The notes below the pieces were generated by a model. It saw nothing but the letters and a program-made list of their open reading frames with translations, did no database searches and was not told where the DNA came from. DNA of 64,000 nt from Bacteroidota bacterium. Its GTDB lineage: Bacteria > Bacteroidota > Bacteroidia > AKYH767-A > 2013-40CM-41-45. Below are positions 1 to 9,733 of the stretch, in pieces. Location of the stretch: the NCBI GenBank assembly GCA_016708785.1, contig JADJFC010000016.1, positions 186,001-250,000 on the forward strand, given 5' to 3'. The position numbers and the translations under genes were made by a program. The first letter of the stretch is position 1. Each line of letters starts with the position of its first letter.

Positions 1-14
1 ATGAACGAAATCAC

Positions 15-602
15 TTGAAAATATATATTAAAAATATGGTGAGTGCCAGTTGCAGAGTCATTGTAAAAGATGAATTGAAAAAACTGGGATTGCATTTTGT
101 ATTTATTGATCTCGGTGAAGTGGAGATCATGGAGAATTTAACACATGATCAAAATAATAAACTTAAAACCAATCTTCGAAGTGCAGGTTTTGAACTTCTT
201 GATGACAAACGCTCAGTTCTGATAGAAAAGATAACTGCTACCATAATTGAAATGGTGCATTATAATGAAGAGTTTATAAAAGTTAATTTTTCAGAATATC
301 TGAGTGATAAACTAAAAAGAGATTATACCTATTTAGCAAATTTATTTTCCGAAGTTCAGGGAACAACTATTGAGCAATTTGTGATTGCGCATAAAGTTGA
401 AAGAGTAAAGGAGCTTTTAATTTATGGTGAATTAAATGTTACGGAGATCGCCTGGAAAATGAATTACAGCAGCGTCGCACATTTATCAAATCAGTTTAAG
501 AAAGTTACAGGATTGACACCTTCGTTTTTCAGACAAATGGCGGATAAGAAACGTCAACCAATAGAAGAAGTAGGAGTCGTGAAAGTCAGTAATCCAAATT
601 AG
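15..602 (+). CDS. AraC-family transcriptional regulator with HMA-like N-terminal domain
   Basis: A 195-residue DNA-binding regulator. The C-terminal third (about residues 105-175) is an AraC-type double helix-turn-helix: the stretch ERVKELLIYGELNVTEIAWK followed by SSVAHLSNQFKKVTGLTPS is the classic second HTH. The N-terminus (residues 1-70) resembles the ferredoxin-like/HMA fold seen in a common Bacteroidota AraC subgroup, which normally carries a CxxC metal motif. Here it reads MVSASC, so the first cysteine is serine. I keep the TTG start because KIYIKNMV is the conserved family start; an ATG exists at 36 but would cut the first strand. Its TTG overlaps the TGA that ends a short reading frame at bases 1-18, possibly the tail of an upstream gene. 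The kinase gene follows within 40 bp, so co-transcription is likely. The signal sensed is unknown. Confidence 0.85.
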   Translation: MKIYIKNMVSASCRVIVKDELKKLGLHFVFIDLGEVEIMENLTHDQNNKLKTNLRSAGFELLDDKRSVLIEKITATIIEMVHYNEEFIKVNFSEYLSDKLKRDYTYLANLFSEVQGTTIEQFVIAHKVERVKELLIYGELNVTEIAWKMNYSSVAHLSNQFKKVTGLTPSFFRQMADKKRQPIEEVGVVKVSNPN

Positions 603-640
603 ATTATTGCAAGAATTTTATAGTAATTAATTTCAAAAAG

Positions 641-2644
641 GTGCAAGAATCGCAATATGCAAGGAGTTTGATTGAAGCCAGCAGAGATCCATTGGTTACA
701 ATTTCTATTGAAGGAAAGATAATGGACATGAATCAGGCCATGATGAACATGACAGGTCTTTCTCGTGAAGAATTGACAGGGTCAGATTTTATGGAGTACT
801 TCACAGACTCTTTCAAGGCACGTGATGTTTACAAAGAAGTATTTGCGAGCGGATTTGTTAAGGATTATCCTCTTACTATGAAAGATCATCACCTTACAGA
901 TGTACTTTTCAATGGTTCCGTATATATGGACGGTAAAGGCCAAACGTTAGGAGCTGTTGTAGTTGCACGAGATATTACTGAGCAAAGAAGAATTGAAAGT
1001 GAGTTGACTGAAGCAAGGGATTTTGCTGAGCTGGCAACTGGAATTGCTGAAGTGGCTCAGGGGAAAGCAGAAGAAGCGACCAGAATTGCAGAAGACGCTA
1101 TGAAAGCTAAACAGCAATTTCTTTCAAATATGAGTCACGAGATACGAACGCCAATGAATGCAATTATTGGTTTTACGAAAGTTGTTTTAAAAACAGAATT
1201 GACTGCAAAACAAAAAGAATATTTAACAGCAATAAAAATGAGTGGTGATTCATTGATCGTATTGATCAATGATATCCTTGATCTTGCCAAGGTAGATGCC
1301 GGGAAAATGACATTTGAGGAAACGCCATTCAAAATGGCAGAGTCAATCACTTCTATGCTTCATTTGTTTGAGCCCAAAATTCAGGAAAAGAATCTGGTAC
1401 TGGAAAAGAATTATGACAACAAAATACCTGAAGTATTGGTTGGTGACCCTGTAAGATTACACCAGATCATATTAAACCTTATAAGTAATGCGGTCAAATT
1501 TACTTCGAATGGGACCATTGTTGTAAGTGTTAAGTTAGCAAGTGAAGACGAAGAAAATGTTGTTCTTAAATTTTCAGTTTCAGATACAGGAATTGGAATA
1601 GAAGAGAGTAAAATTGCCCGGATTTTTGAGAATTTCCAGCAAGCATCAAGTGGAACATCCAGATTATACGGAGGAACAGGTTTAGGATTGGCAATAGTCA
1701 AGCAATTGGTGGAGAGCCAAGGTGGGAGCTTACAAGTTGAAAGTGAGATGGGAATTGGTTCTAATTTTAGTTTTGTTTTAAGTTTTAAGAAGACCACTGA
1801 AGAAGCCGCTTCAAATTATGTAATTGATGTATTGAGTACTGAAAAGAAAAATATTAAAGTTCTGGTAGTTGAAGACATAGCTTTAAACCAATTGTTGATG
1901 AAAACATTGCTCGATGATTTTGGTTTTGAACGTGATATTGCTGAGAATGGAAGCATTGCAATTGAAAAACTTCAGACGAATATTTATGATGTTGTATTGA
2001 TGGATCTCCAAATGCCTGTAATGAATGGTTTTGAAGCAACCGACTATATCAGAAATGTTTTAAAGTTGGAAATTCCCATCATTGCTTTGACGGCTGATGT
2101 TACGACTGTAGACTTGCAGAAATGCAAATCAGTCGGCATGAACGATTACATTGCAAAGCCTGTTGATGAAAAGCTTTTGTATAGTAAGATTATTAATTTA
2201 ATTTCTAAACGATTAATCACAGATCTTGCAGGTGATCTTGCAGATAGTTCAGTTAAATTAAAAAATACAATTGAGAAAAAAAGAAGTATAAATCTCGATT
2301 ATTTAAAATCACTAACTAAGTCAAGTCCGAAATTAATGATGGAAATGATCTCTATTTATTTGGAGCAGACGCCATCGTTATTAACAACGATGAAGTCTAG
2401 TGTAAAAAGTAAAAATTGGGCACTGCTTCAAACTACAGTTCATAAAATGATCCCTTCATTTTCTATTGTTGGTTTGGGTGGAGATTCGGAGGATTTAGCG
2501 AGGAAAATACATGAATTAGCCGGATCTCTCATGCAGGAAGAAGGTATAGAAAAAATGGTACTTGAAATGGAAACTATCTGTAGTCAGGCTTGCATTGAAT
2601 TAGCTGAGGAATTGAAGGAAATGAAAAATAAGAATAAGGAGTAA
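641..2644 (+). CDS. Hybrid sensor histidine kinase (PAS-HisKA-HATPase-REC-HPt)
   Basis: A 667-residue cytoplasmic hybrid kinase with no transmembrane segment. Order: PAS domain (about 5-115, with DPLVTISIEGKI), a helical linker, HisKA with the phospho-acceptor in SHEIRTPMN (His166), HATPase_c with the N box (HQIILNLISNAVKF) and G boxes (DTGIGI, GGTGLGLAI), a receiver domain with phospho-acceptor Asp455 in VLMDLQMP, and a C-terminal HPt domain with His601 in TVHKMIPSFS. It thus carries a complete internal His-Asp-His relay whose output is expected to be a separate response regulator, and one lies directly downstream. The start is GTG. The frame is open further upstream without an ATG, so the true start could be slightly earlier. 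Confidence 0.93.
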   Translation: MQESQYARSLIEASRDPLVTISIEGKIMDMNQAMMNMTGLSREELTGSDFMEYFTDSFKARDVYKEVFASGFVKDYPLTMKDHHLTDVLFNGSVYMDGKGQTLGAVVVARDITEQRRIESELTEARDFAELATGIAEVAQGKAEEATRIAEDAMKAKQQFLSNMSHEIRTPMNAIIGFTKVVLKTELTAKQKEYLTAIKMSGDSLIVLINDILDLAKVDAGKMTFEETPFKMAESITSMLHLFEPKIQEKNLVLEKNYDNKIPEVLVGDPVRLHQIILNLISNAVKFTSNGTIVVSVKLASEDEENVVLKFSVSDTGIGIEESKIARIFENFQQASSGTSRLYGGTGLGLAIVKQLVESQGGSLQVESEMGIGSNFSFVLSFKKTTEEAASNYVIDVLSTEKKNIKVLVVEDIALNQLLMKTLLDDFGFERDIAENGSIAIEKLQTNIYDVVLMDLQMPVMNGFEATDYIRNVLKLEIPIIALTADVTTVDLQKCKSVGMNDYIAKPVDEKLLYSKIINLISKRLITDLAGDLADSSVKLKNTIEKKRSINLDYLKSLTKSSPKLMMEMISIYLEQTPSLLTTMKSSVKSKNWALLQTTVHKMIPSFSIVGLGGDSEDLARKIHELAGSLMQEEGIEKMVLEMETICSQACIELAEELKEMKNKNKE

Positions 2645-2667
2645 TAACATCAATAAAATTAATTATA

Positions 2668-3095
2668 ATGGAAAGTAAGATCCGCATTTTTTTAGTTGAC
2701 GATGATGAACTTTTTTTAAAGTCATTAGAACTGAAATTCATGGCTGAAGCAGATTTTGAAATTGAAACTTTTGTTTCAGGGGAAGAATGTATTAAAAGTC
2801 TGGGAAATACGCCGGATGTTATCATACTCGATTACCATTTAGATGGCATAGATAAAAATGCTATGAATGGTATAGAAGTTCTGGATAAGATTCTGGAGTT
2901 AAAAGTGAGATTCCTGTAGTCATGCTTTCATCTCAAGACAAGATTGAAGTAGCGATTATGTGCATGCACCACAAAGCATTTGATTATGTTGTGAAAAGCG
3001 AAACAGCTTTTGTTCGTCTCCAAAAAATTATAACAAGGATTTTTGATATGAGAAAGATGGAGAAGACGTTGAATTGGTATATTGACAGAGCTTAA
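2668..3095 (+). CDS. Single-domain response regulator, frameshifted
   Basis: A CheY-like receiver protein of about 142 residues once repaired. The first frame (from ATG 2668) shows the acidic pocket IFLVDDDELFL and the phospho-acceptor region DVIILDYHLDG. It then runs into a stop at 2917-2919. The next frame continues the receiver fold without a gap: EIPVVMLSSQDKIEVAI (beta4 with the conserved Ser) and AFDYVVKSETAF (beta5 with the conserved Lys). It stops at 3093-3095. Adding one A to the AAAA run at 2901-2904 joins the two halves as LKSEIPVVM. With no output domain it is the likely phosphate acceptor of the upstream kinase. I think the break is a sequence error rather than a real mutation, but cannot prove it. 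Confidence 0.82.
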
Positions 3096-3108
3096 ATTAG
3101 CGAATAAC

Positions 3109-3164
3109 GAATAACGAAAGGCTATCGTAGGAAACTGATCTCTTGCGATAGCCTTTCGTTATTC
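3109..3164. terminator. Perfect 19-bp hairpin between convergent genes
   Basis: Arms 3109-3127 and 3146-3164 are exact reverse complements (GAATAACGAAAGGCTATCG), loop 18 nt. It sits between the convergent response regulator and hydrolase genes and probably terminates both. The 5' flank carries a tandem copy of the word cgaataa (from 3101), a style shared with other hairpins in the window. Confidence 0.75.
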
Positions 3165-3165
3165 A

Positions 3166-4005
3166 CTAAAATCTGTTAAGTGTTTTCGTAATAAACTTTC
3201 CAAGCGCATGATTGAACTCATCTACTTGTTCAAGGTTGGACAAATGACCGGCTTCTTCGATAATTACAAGCGATGAATTTTTGATTCCTGTATTTAGAAT
3301 TTCTGCTTTGGCAGGAGGAGTAATTACATCTTCTTTCCCGCAAATTATGAGTGTCATCAATGAGATCTCGCTTAGTATCGGGCAGGTGTCGCTTCGATTG
3401 GCAAGGGCAGACAAAGTAGCGGAGATGGCACTTGGAGAAGTGGTAAGGATCGTCTCGTGTATATCAGAAACAAGTTTTTTATTGGTGTCAAAGGTGTTCT
3501 TGCAGAAAAGATTTTTAACCGAAGCATCTGCATAATCACCCAATCCCTCAGCTTCAATTTTCTTAATGCTATCGAAACGCTTTTCTCTTCCTTCAGCAGT
3601 ATCCGGATTGCATTGAGTATCACATAATACAAGTACTTCGAAGCGTTCCGGGTATCGATGTGCTGCATTGAGCAGTATGTATCCGCCCATTGATAAACCG
3701 CAGACGATCGCTTTTTTTATTTGCAGAGCATCCATAAAATCAATCAGGTCGTCAGCAAATAAACCTATGCTAGATTCTTCTTTTCCTGATGTTGATTTTC
3801 CAAATCCACGGATATCATAGGCAATAACACGATGTCTGGCCCGTAAAAATTCAACTTGTGGTTGCCATGTTTCTTTATTGAATGGGAAACCATGGATAAA
3901 AATTATTGGAATCTCACTAGTCCCAAAGTCATCATAACAAATGGTGGCATCGCCAATTTTGATATTGATTTCGCTTCCGCTGATTACATCCATTTTAGTT
4001 GTCAT
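3166..4005 (-). CDS. Alpha/beta-fold hydrolase
   Basis: A 279-residue cytoplasmic hydrolase of the alpha/beta superfamily. Visible landmarks: oxyanion-hole motif HGFPF (39-43), nucleophile elbow GLSMGG with Ser105, acid Asp226 in CGKEDVITPP, and His254 in EAGHLSNLEQ, so the Ser-Asp-His triad is complete. Length and spacing resemble 3-oxoadipate enol-lactonase or pimeloyl-ester hydrolase relatives, but the substrate cannot be inferred, and no pathway partner lies nearby. Translation may start at the second Met (residue 5, codon at 3991-3993). Transcribed divergently from the peptidase gene at 4183. Confidence 0.9.
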   Translation of the reverse strand: MTTKMDVISGSEINIKIGDATICYDDFGTSEIPIIFIHGFPFNKETWQPQVEFLRARHRVIAYDIRGFGKSTSGKEESSIGLFADDLIDFMDALQIKKAIVCGLSMGGYILLNAAHRYPERFEVLVLCDTQCNPDTAEGREKRFDSIKKIEAEGLGDYADASVKNLFCKNTFDTNKKLVSDIHETILTTSPSAISATLSALANRSDTCPILSEISLMTLIICGKEDVITPPAKAEILNTGIKNSSLVIIEEAGHLSNLEQVDEFNHALGKFITKTLNRF

Positions 4006-4129
4006 TGCTACTTTCTTGTAAAAGTATCCCTTTTATAGATGCGATAGCTTTTCTTTTTTCTTTTTCTTTTATTTAACATGTTTCTTTGTTTTTAAAGAAA
4101 TTTGGCAATGTTTTAGTTTGTAAGTCAAG

Positions 4130-4157
4130 TTTGAATTGAGGTTTTTCTCTATCTTAG
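4130..4157 (+). promoter_or_regulatory. Candidate Bacteroidota promoter for the S41-type gene
   Basis: TTTG at 4130-4133 and TATCTTAG at 4150-4157 (one mismatch to TAnnTTTG), 16 bp apart and 25 bp before the ATG at 4183. Inferred from consensus only. Confidence 0.4.
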
Positions 4158-4182
4158 CTACAAATAATTTTTAAATCCACTT

Positions 4183-5447
4183 ATGAATAGATTTTGTTAC
4201 ATCGTTTTGGTTTTGCTTTTATTTATTGCGACGCTGAATGATACTTCTGCTCAAGTAAAAATTGACTGGAAGAGTGACATTGAGTTTGTCAAGACTGAAT
4301 TGCCAAAAAAGCATAAAGATCTGTTCTTTCAGTTTTCTAGGGACAATTTCGAAAAAAATTTAGATCAGTTGTCGAATCTTCCTGATACACTTAGTGATTT
4401 ATATTTTGCTTTGATGTTGCAAAAGTTATTGTTAAAGTTGGCGATGCACATACCACTACGCGCTATTACGATTTCCTTAATAGAGAAAAGTCGCTTCCCT
4501 TTTCATTTGTTTGGCTTTCTGATGGATTGACAATAAATAGTACAACAAAGCAAAATTCTGAAATACTTGGGGGAAAATTAAAGAAGGTAAATGGTTATCC
4601 TGTTGAAGTAATTATCGATAGCTTAAGTACGCTTTTTGTTTTTGACAATGAAGCCGGCAAGAAAGTTAGCATTCCTACATTATTGTTGTTCGAAGAGTTA
4701 CTTGATTTTTTTGGATTTCTAAATGGAGGCCTTCCTGTTGTTGAAGTTGAATCAGAAGTTGGAGAGTTGATATCATGTCAGTTGAAGCCGGGAAAGCTCA
4801 ATACTGATTCAATAGTTGAAATTAAACCTGATGCAAAACCTTTTTATCGGGAAAGTGCGGATTTGTTTTTTGCTGAAAAATATTTTTTTGAAGATTCAAT
4901 TTACTACATCCAATATAACAAATGCTGGAGCCGCGAATTGGAAAGGGCGTATGGTAGTAAGAATAGAGCGAAAGACATGCCCTCATTTGTGGATTTTGAA
5001 CAGACCGTATTTAAAACGATTAGAGAGAGACCAATTAAAAAGTTGATAGTTGACATTAGATTTAACTCAGGAGGATCTTCATTGCAAGGAACTGATTTTA
5101 TTAAGCAATTCGCAGGTTATGATTTTCTTAATAAAAGAAATATGATGTACGTTGTAATTGGTCGTCGGACATTTTCTTCCGGTATATTGAATGTATTGGA
5201 TTTTAAGCGACTTACTAAAGCAGTTACAATTGGTGAAGAAACAGCGGGAAGGCCAAATCATTTTGGAGAGGTGGAAATTCTCAAATTGCCTTCTTCTCAA
5301 ATGAGCGTTTACTATTCTACGCATTATTTTAAATGGTCGAATGAAAAAAAAGATTCGATAGAGCCGGACGTTAAATGTCCGGTTAGTTTTACGGATTATA
5401 AAAATGGGGTGGACCCTGTTTATGATTACGTGAGGAAACAAAAATAA
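4183..5447 (+). CDS. Secreted S41-type (tail-specific protease-like) peptidase, frameshifted
   Basis: About 421 residues once repaired. The N-terminus is a clear signal peptide (MNRFCYIVLVLLLFIATLND, then TSA before Gln). The second half carries S41 features: KLIVDIRFNSGGSS (substrate strand), VVIGRRTFSSGILN where the serine of FSSG is the likely nucleophile, and TIGEETAGRPNHFGE after it. The reading frame changes near 4421. Adding one A to the AAAA run at 4421-4424 gives the continuous reading KVIVKVGDAHTTTRYYDF, including the GDAHT motif typical of this family, and joins both parts. No PDZ domain is obvious. Expected location: periplasm or outer membrane. It could be a degraded enzyme, but both halves are well conserved. 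Confidence 0.83.
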
Positions 5448-5453
5448 ATCGCA

Positions 5454-5503
5454 AAAAGACCGGTAAGCAGGACCTTTATTCTGTCCATACTTACCGGTCT
5501 TTT
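5454..5503. terminator. 14-bp hairpin terminator between convergent genes
   Basis: Arms 5454-5467 (AAAAGACCGGTAAG) and 5490-5503 are exact complements with A/T tails on both sides, so it can act in both directions for the peptidase gene and smc. The 3' flank (5504-5570) is a degenerate mix of the word aaactt and its complement. Confidence 0.8.
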
Positions 5504-5571
5504 AAACTTTTAAACTTTTTACTTAAACTTAACTTGAGTATAAGTTTAGGTTTGAGTATAAAGTTAAGGAG

Positions 5572-8500
5572 TTAAGCCATCTCCGTCAAATCAACAGGAA
5601 CAACTTGCGTAACTCCCTGTTCAACCATCGTAATACCATACATAATGTCTGTAGCAGCCATCGTACGTTTATTGTGAGTGATGATAATGAACTGTGAGTC
5701 CTGAGAGAATTTACGGATGATATTGTTAAATTTATCGATGTTCATGTCATCTAATGGGGCATCAACCTCATCAAAGATACAGAACGGTGCCGGTTTCAAT
5801 AAGTATATACCAAACAGTAGGGCAGTTGCCGTAAGTGTTTTTTCTCCTCCTGAAAGCTGACTGATCGAAAGCGGACGTTTTCCTTTTGGTTTTGCAATGA
5901 TCTGTACATCACTTTCTGTCGGATTAGATGGATCCATTAATACAAGATCACAATCATCATCCTGAGTGAAAAGAGAACGGAATACTTTAATGAAGTTTTC
6001 ACGGATCATTGTGAATGCAGTCATGAAATTATCTTTCGCTGTGATCTCTATCTCTTCAATCGTTTTCAATAAAGATTCTTTTGCTCGCGCCAGGTCGTCT
6101 TTCTGAGTAATGATGAATACATGACGCTCACTAATCTCCGTATAAGCTTCTATGGCCATCGGATTGATCGGACCGTAATTATCAAGCTGACCTTTTTGCT
6201 TGTTTACCTTCTCACGTAACTCTTCTTCGTTGTATTCCGGATTCGGGTCTTTCTCGATGATCTCATTGATGTCAATATTGAATTCAACACTCAATCTTTC
6301 TTTCAATGAATTCAAAGAGATTTTCAATTCCATCGTCTTGTCTTTGATGGCAGTTCCCAATTGGTCACATTGCTCTCTCTGATGACGGATGTTTCTGATC
6401 TTTGTTTCCAGTTCATCAATTGCGCCTCTTGATTTGAAATACTCAGCTTCAATAGCGGCAACCGTTTGATCAAGAACTTCTTTCTCTTCATAGAGTCCGA
6501 TCAATTGAGAATCGAAATCTGTCGAAGTATCCAGCAATTCTTTGATACGAAGCTGAACGTTTTCTACTTCTTCAGTATTTGTAACGATGTTTTTATTCAA
6601 CGTTTCCTGAAGACCTGTTTTGTATGTATGATCACGAATAATATTCGCAATTTTATTTTGCTGTTGAATTACCTGAATGTGATGCTGATTATAGCCTGTA
6701 CTTTGACCGTTCATAGTCTCTGTAAGCAAGTTGAAATCAGATTGCATATTGGTAAGCTGTCCTGTGATATCATCATGCTGTAACCGAAGTTGCAGCAAAT
6801 GCTCCTGGAAGCTCAGGTTATTCTGTTGAAGCGTGTCGTCTATTGCATGCAATTGAACGTACAATCCGTCAACGATCTTTTTATTGTTTTCGACAGAAGT
6901 AAATAAATGTTCTGCTTTATTCTTCAGTGAAGAGAATTCATGCGTAGCCTTATTTACTTCCTGATTCAATCTGTTCTTTTCAGAAGTCAGTCTCTCTTTA
7001 CTCTGTTTAGAGAATTGTAGTTTAGTCTGAACTTCATCACGAGCGATCTTTGTTTTTTCTAATTCTCCTGAAAGTGTTGAGATCTCTTTGGAAAGTGTTT
7101 CAAGATGTTTAGCACGACCAATTCGCTTTCCGTCAAACAAGCCAACTGAACCGCCTGATAAAGCATGACGTGTCCGACAGAACTTACCATTCTTGGAAAT
7201 GAATGACATTCCCGAATTGTCTTTCTGTAAAAACGGTGTGTTCTCTTGATTTTCTGTTACTACATATACATTGCGTAGTAAATAATTACAAAGATCCTGA
7301 TACTTCTCTTCAACATCAATAATGCTCAATGCAGGAATGCAATCCTGAATTGTAGATGCATCCGAAACCTGAGTGCCTTCAAAATTTTTCAGAATGAAAA
7401 AGTTTGCTCGGCCTTTAGAGGCTTCACTTAGTAAGTTTACTGCTTTGCTAGCTTCTTCAATGTTCTCGATCACGAAGTAGTTCATATAAGGATCGAGGTA
7501 ATTTTCGATCGCTGACTTATATTCAGCCTGGCAATTTAGAATTTCAGAGAAGAGTGGAGCGCGATTTGAGAAAGGAGAGTTTTTACGGAGATAGCGTAAT
7601 GACTCCGGATATCCTTCTAAGTTCTCAAGTAAGCTTTTTGTAAGATTGAATTCGTTTTGTTTAGCATCCAATTTACGGCCTTCAGAAATTACTTCTTCAG
7701 TATATTTCTTCAACTCCTCATCAAGACGAATAATATCGTGTGCTAAATTTTCTTCGCCTTCGAGCAAGCTGTTCAATGCAGTTTCTTTTTCTTCTTTCAA
7801 AGAGCGGGAAGATTCTGCTTTGGTATGCAGATCATCATGTTCAACTTGCTTAGCAGTTGTGTCTGACGATAAACGGTCGATTTCTTTTTGTAATGAATCT
7901 TTTTTAGTCTGAGTGATAGCTAGACTCTTTTCAGATTCATGCATTGATACCTGAATACCTTGAGCTTCAGAGGTCATGCGATGAATATCGCTTTTCATCT
8001 GATCGTGACTGCTTCTGGTTACATCAAGTGTAGCTTTTAGTTCAGTCAGCTGATTTTGCAGAAGTTCAAGAGCAGCTTCTTCATTAAAACGATCTTCGTC
8101 AATTTGCTTTAATTGATCCTGAGTTGCAATAAGGTTTGCTTTGTCAGTAGCAAGCTGATTAGATAGTGACGCTTCTTTATCTTTTAGGTGAGTAAGTTTT
8201 TCATTACTTACTTTTTTATCGTTTTCATATTGGCGAATAAAAGAAACTTTATCGTTCAATACTTTTTGTGATTCAGAAAGTTCTTTTTCGCGATCAAGGG
8301 CAAGCAATTTCACATGTTGCAATTCAGCTTCATTCGTATCGAGTTGAGTATCGAATGCGATCTTATCTTCTTGCTGTTTTGTTTCCTGAGCTTGTAAATC
8401 ATCGAAAGTTTGCTTACTGCCGGAGATAGTGAACAACGCTAATTCAGTAGAAAGTTCTTTATAAAGTTCTTTCAGTTTATAGTAGCGTTCTGTTTTCTTC

Positions 8501-9126
8501 GCCTGAGATTCGAGTTGTTTCATGTTTCTCTCGATCTCGAAAAGCAAGTCATCAACACGTTTCAAGTCATTATCTGTATCTTCTAATTTCTGTAGCGTTT
8601 GTTTTTTACGGATCTTGTATTTAGAGATTCCGGCTGCTTCTTCGAGAAGATTCTTGATCGCATTGTGTTTGTCGTTCAGGATCTCATCTACCATCTTTAA
8701 TTCGATGATAGCATAACTATCAGAGCCAATACCTGTATCGAGGAAGAGGTCCGTAATGTCTTTCAGACGACAAGTTACATTGTTAAGCAAGTATTCACTT
8801 TCGCCGGTACGATAAAGTCGGCGAGTGATGGTTACAGTGCTGTATTCAGTAGGGAGAATGTTTTTTGTATTCTCAAACGAAAGTGATACTTCCGCTAAGC
8901 TCGCAGGTTTACGGTTTTTATTTCCGTTGAAACTGATGTTCTCCATTTTCTCCGAGCGGAGCATACGGGTTTTTTGTTCACCCAATACCCATCGGATAGA
9001 ATCGACAACATTCGATTTTCCACTTCCATTTGGACCGACAATAGACGTTACACCTTTATCAAAGTGAATCGTAACTTTATCTCCGAAGCTTTTAAAGCCC
9101 TTTATTTCTAAACTAGTTAACCGCAT
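5572..9126 (-). CDS. smc: Chromosome segregation protein SMC
   Basis: A 1,184-residue SMC ATPase that, with ScpA/ScpB, organises and condenses the chromosome. Intact over 3.5 kb. Walker A is GPNGSGKSN at residues 31-39. Two long coiled coils flank a hinge (about residues 510-650, around YPESLRYLRKNSPF and GGSVGLFDGKRIGRAKHLE). The C-terminal head has the ABC signature LSGGEKTLTA, Walker B FCIFDEVDAPLDD and the H-loop THNKRTM. Length matches bacterial SMC. The upstream region contains two copies of a palindromic repeat (9151-9324). scpA/scpB are not in the window. Confidence 0.98.
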   Translation of the reverse strand: MRLTSLEIKGFKSFGDKVTIHFDKGVTSIVGPNGSGKSNVVDSIRWVLGEQKTRMLRSEKMENISFNGNKNRKPASLAEVSLSFENTKNILPTEYSTVTITRRLYRTGESEYLLNNVTCRLKDITDLFLDTGIGSDSYAIIELKMVDEILNDKHNAIKNLLEEAAGISKYKIRKKQTLQKLEDTDNDLKRVDDLLFEIERNMKQLESQAKKTERYYKLKELYKELSTELALFTISGSKQTFDDLQAQETKQQEDKIAFDTQLDTNEAELQHVKLLALDREKELSESQKVLNDKVSFIRQYENDKKVSNEKLTHLKDKEASLSNQLATDKANLIATQDQLKQIDEDRFNEEAALELLQNQLTELKATLDVTRSSHDQMKSDIHRMTSEAQGIQVSMHESEKSLAITQTKKDSLQKEIDRLSSDTTAKQVEHDDLHTKAESSRSLKEEKETALNSLLEGEENLAHDIIRLDEELKKYTEEVISEGRKLDAKQNEFNLTKSLLENLEGYPESLRYLRKNSPFSNRAPLFSEILNCQAEYKSAIENYLDPYMNYFVIENIEEASKAVNLLSEASKGRANFFILKNFEGTQVSDASTIQDCIPALSIIDVEEKYQDLCNYLLRNVYVVTENQENTPFLQKDNSGMSFISKNGKFCRTRHALSGGSVGLFDGKRIGRAKHLETLSKEISTLSGELEKTKIARDEVQTKLQFSKQSKERLTSEKNRLNQEVNKATHEFSSLKNKAEHLFTSVENNKKIVDGLYVQLHAIDDTLQQNNLSFQEHLLQLRLQHDDITGQLTNMQSDFNLLTETMNGQSTGYNQHHIQVIQQQNKIANIIRDHTYKTGLQETLNKNIVTNTEEVENVQLRIKELLDTSTDFDSQLIGLYEEKEVLDQTVAAIEAEYFKSRGAIDELETKIRNIRHQREQCDQLGTAIKDKTMELKISLNSLKERLSVEFNIDINEIIEKDPNPEYNEEELREKVNKQKGQLDNYGPINPMAIEAYTEISERHVFIITQKDDLARAKESLLKTIEEIEITAKDNFMTAFTMIRENFIKVFRSLFTQDDDCDLVLMDPSNPTESDVQIIAKPKGKRPLSISQLSGGEKTLTATALLFGIYLLKPAPFCIFDEVDAPLDDMNIDKFNNIIRKFSQDSQFIIITHNKRTMAATDIMYGITMVEQGVTQVVPVDLTEMA

Positions 9127-9150
9127 AAAAAATAATTGTTTCTTCTTTTA

Positions 9151-9324
9151 AACACTAAGATCACTGTGTTTTTTGCCACGAATTCACGAATGGATTTTTT
9201 TTTATTCGTGAATTCGTGGCAAAAAAACACGAGCTAATAAACACTAAGTTCATTATGTTTTTTGCCACGAATTCACGAATGGATTTTTTTTATTCGTGAA
9301 TTCGTGGCAAAAAAACACGAGCTA
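9151..9324. repeat. Two tandem copies of an 89-bp palindromic intergenic repeat
   Basis: Each unit starts with aacactaag, then a hairpin with 17-bp exact arms gccacgaattcacgaat (9175-9191 with 9204-9220; 9264-9280 with 9292-9308), an AT loop, and ends aaaacacgagcta. The two units are nearly identical, so this is a recent tandem duplication. A diverged third member lies at 27554-27645. No coding capacity; a REP/MITE-like intergenic palindrome is the best description. Confidence 0.85.
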
Positions 9325-9659
9325 AGTGGTTTACACTGTCGCGCAAAAATAACTTATTTAGTGTGCAACGCCAGAATTGTTAATAACTCAATTGAACTGT
9401 GGAGAACCTTGTCCTTCATCCGAAAAGTGCATGGTGACAACGTTATGACACACAATTTAGGAAAAGGATGGATATTTCGGCAATAATTTGAAAATGAAAA
9501 TTTCAAAAAAGCGAATTCAATTTGGTTATGATGTTAAAATGAATAAATTGCGACCAATTACTGAAAAGTCAATGCTTTTTGTCATTAAGAAATAACTGAA
9601 AAGTTGGCTGCGTAGATGAAAGTCTTGCTTTTCAGTTGTTTAGACGTTAGCAAATTAGT

Positions 9660-9690
9660 TTTGGTTTTAAGTATCCAATTTATACTTTTA
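9660..9690 (+). promoter_or_regulatory. Candidate promoter for the TonB receptor cluster
   Basis: TTTG at 9660-9663 and TACTTTTA at 9683-9690 (one mismatch to TAnnTTTG) with the preferred 19-bp spacing, 43 bp before the ATG at 9734. Confidence 0.42.
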
Positions 9691-9733
9691 CCACCCACAT
9701 TAACGAAAAATTAACAAAATTCAAATATAGACT

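Larger units (their letters stand above)
9127..9733. other. 607-bp intergenic region between smc and the TonB receptor
   Basis: Divergent promoter region. It holds the two tandem palindromic units (9151-9324) near smc and a candidate promoter for the receptor gene at 9660-9690. Between about 9330 and 9650 I see no conserved coding sequence, tRNA or riboswitch-like structure; a short open frame at 9262-9486 runs through the palindrome and looks accidental. Confidence 0.6.

Noticed and set aside
1135..2039. Minus-strand frames within the histidine kinase gene
   Set aside because: Complement of conserved kinase motifs; the plus-strand product is certain.
3108..3165. tRNA-like fold near inverted repeats
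   Set aside because: No conserved T-arm (ggttcga) or anticodon arm; it is a simple long hairpin.
4421..4530. Two separate genes in place of one S41-type peptidase
   Set aside because: The hidden frame between the two halves encodes GDAHTTTRYY, a family motif, so they form one gene with a one-base break.
9262..9486. Small protein gene upstream of the TonB receptor
   Set aside because: Half of it is the palindromic repeat, and the rest has no conserved features.
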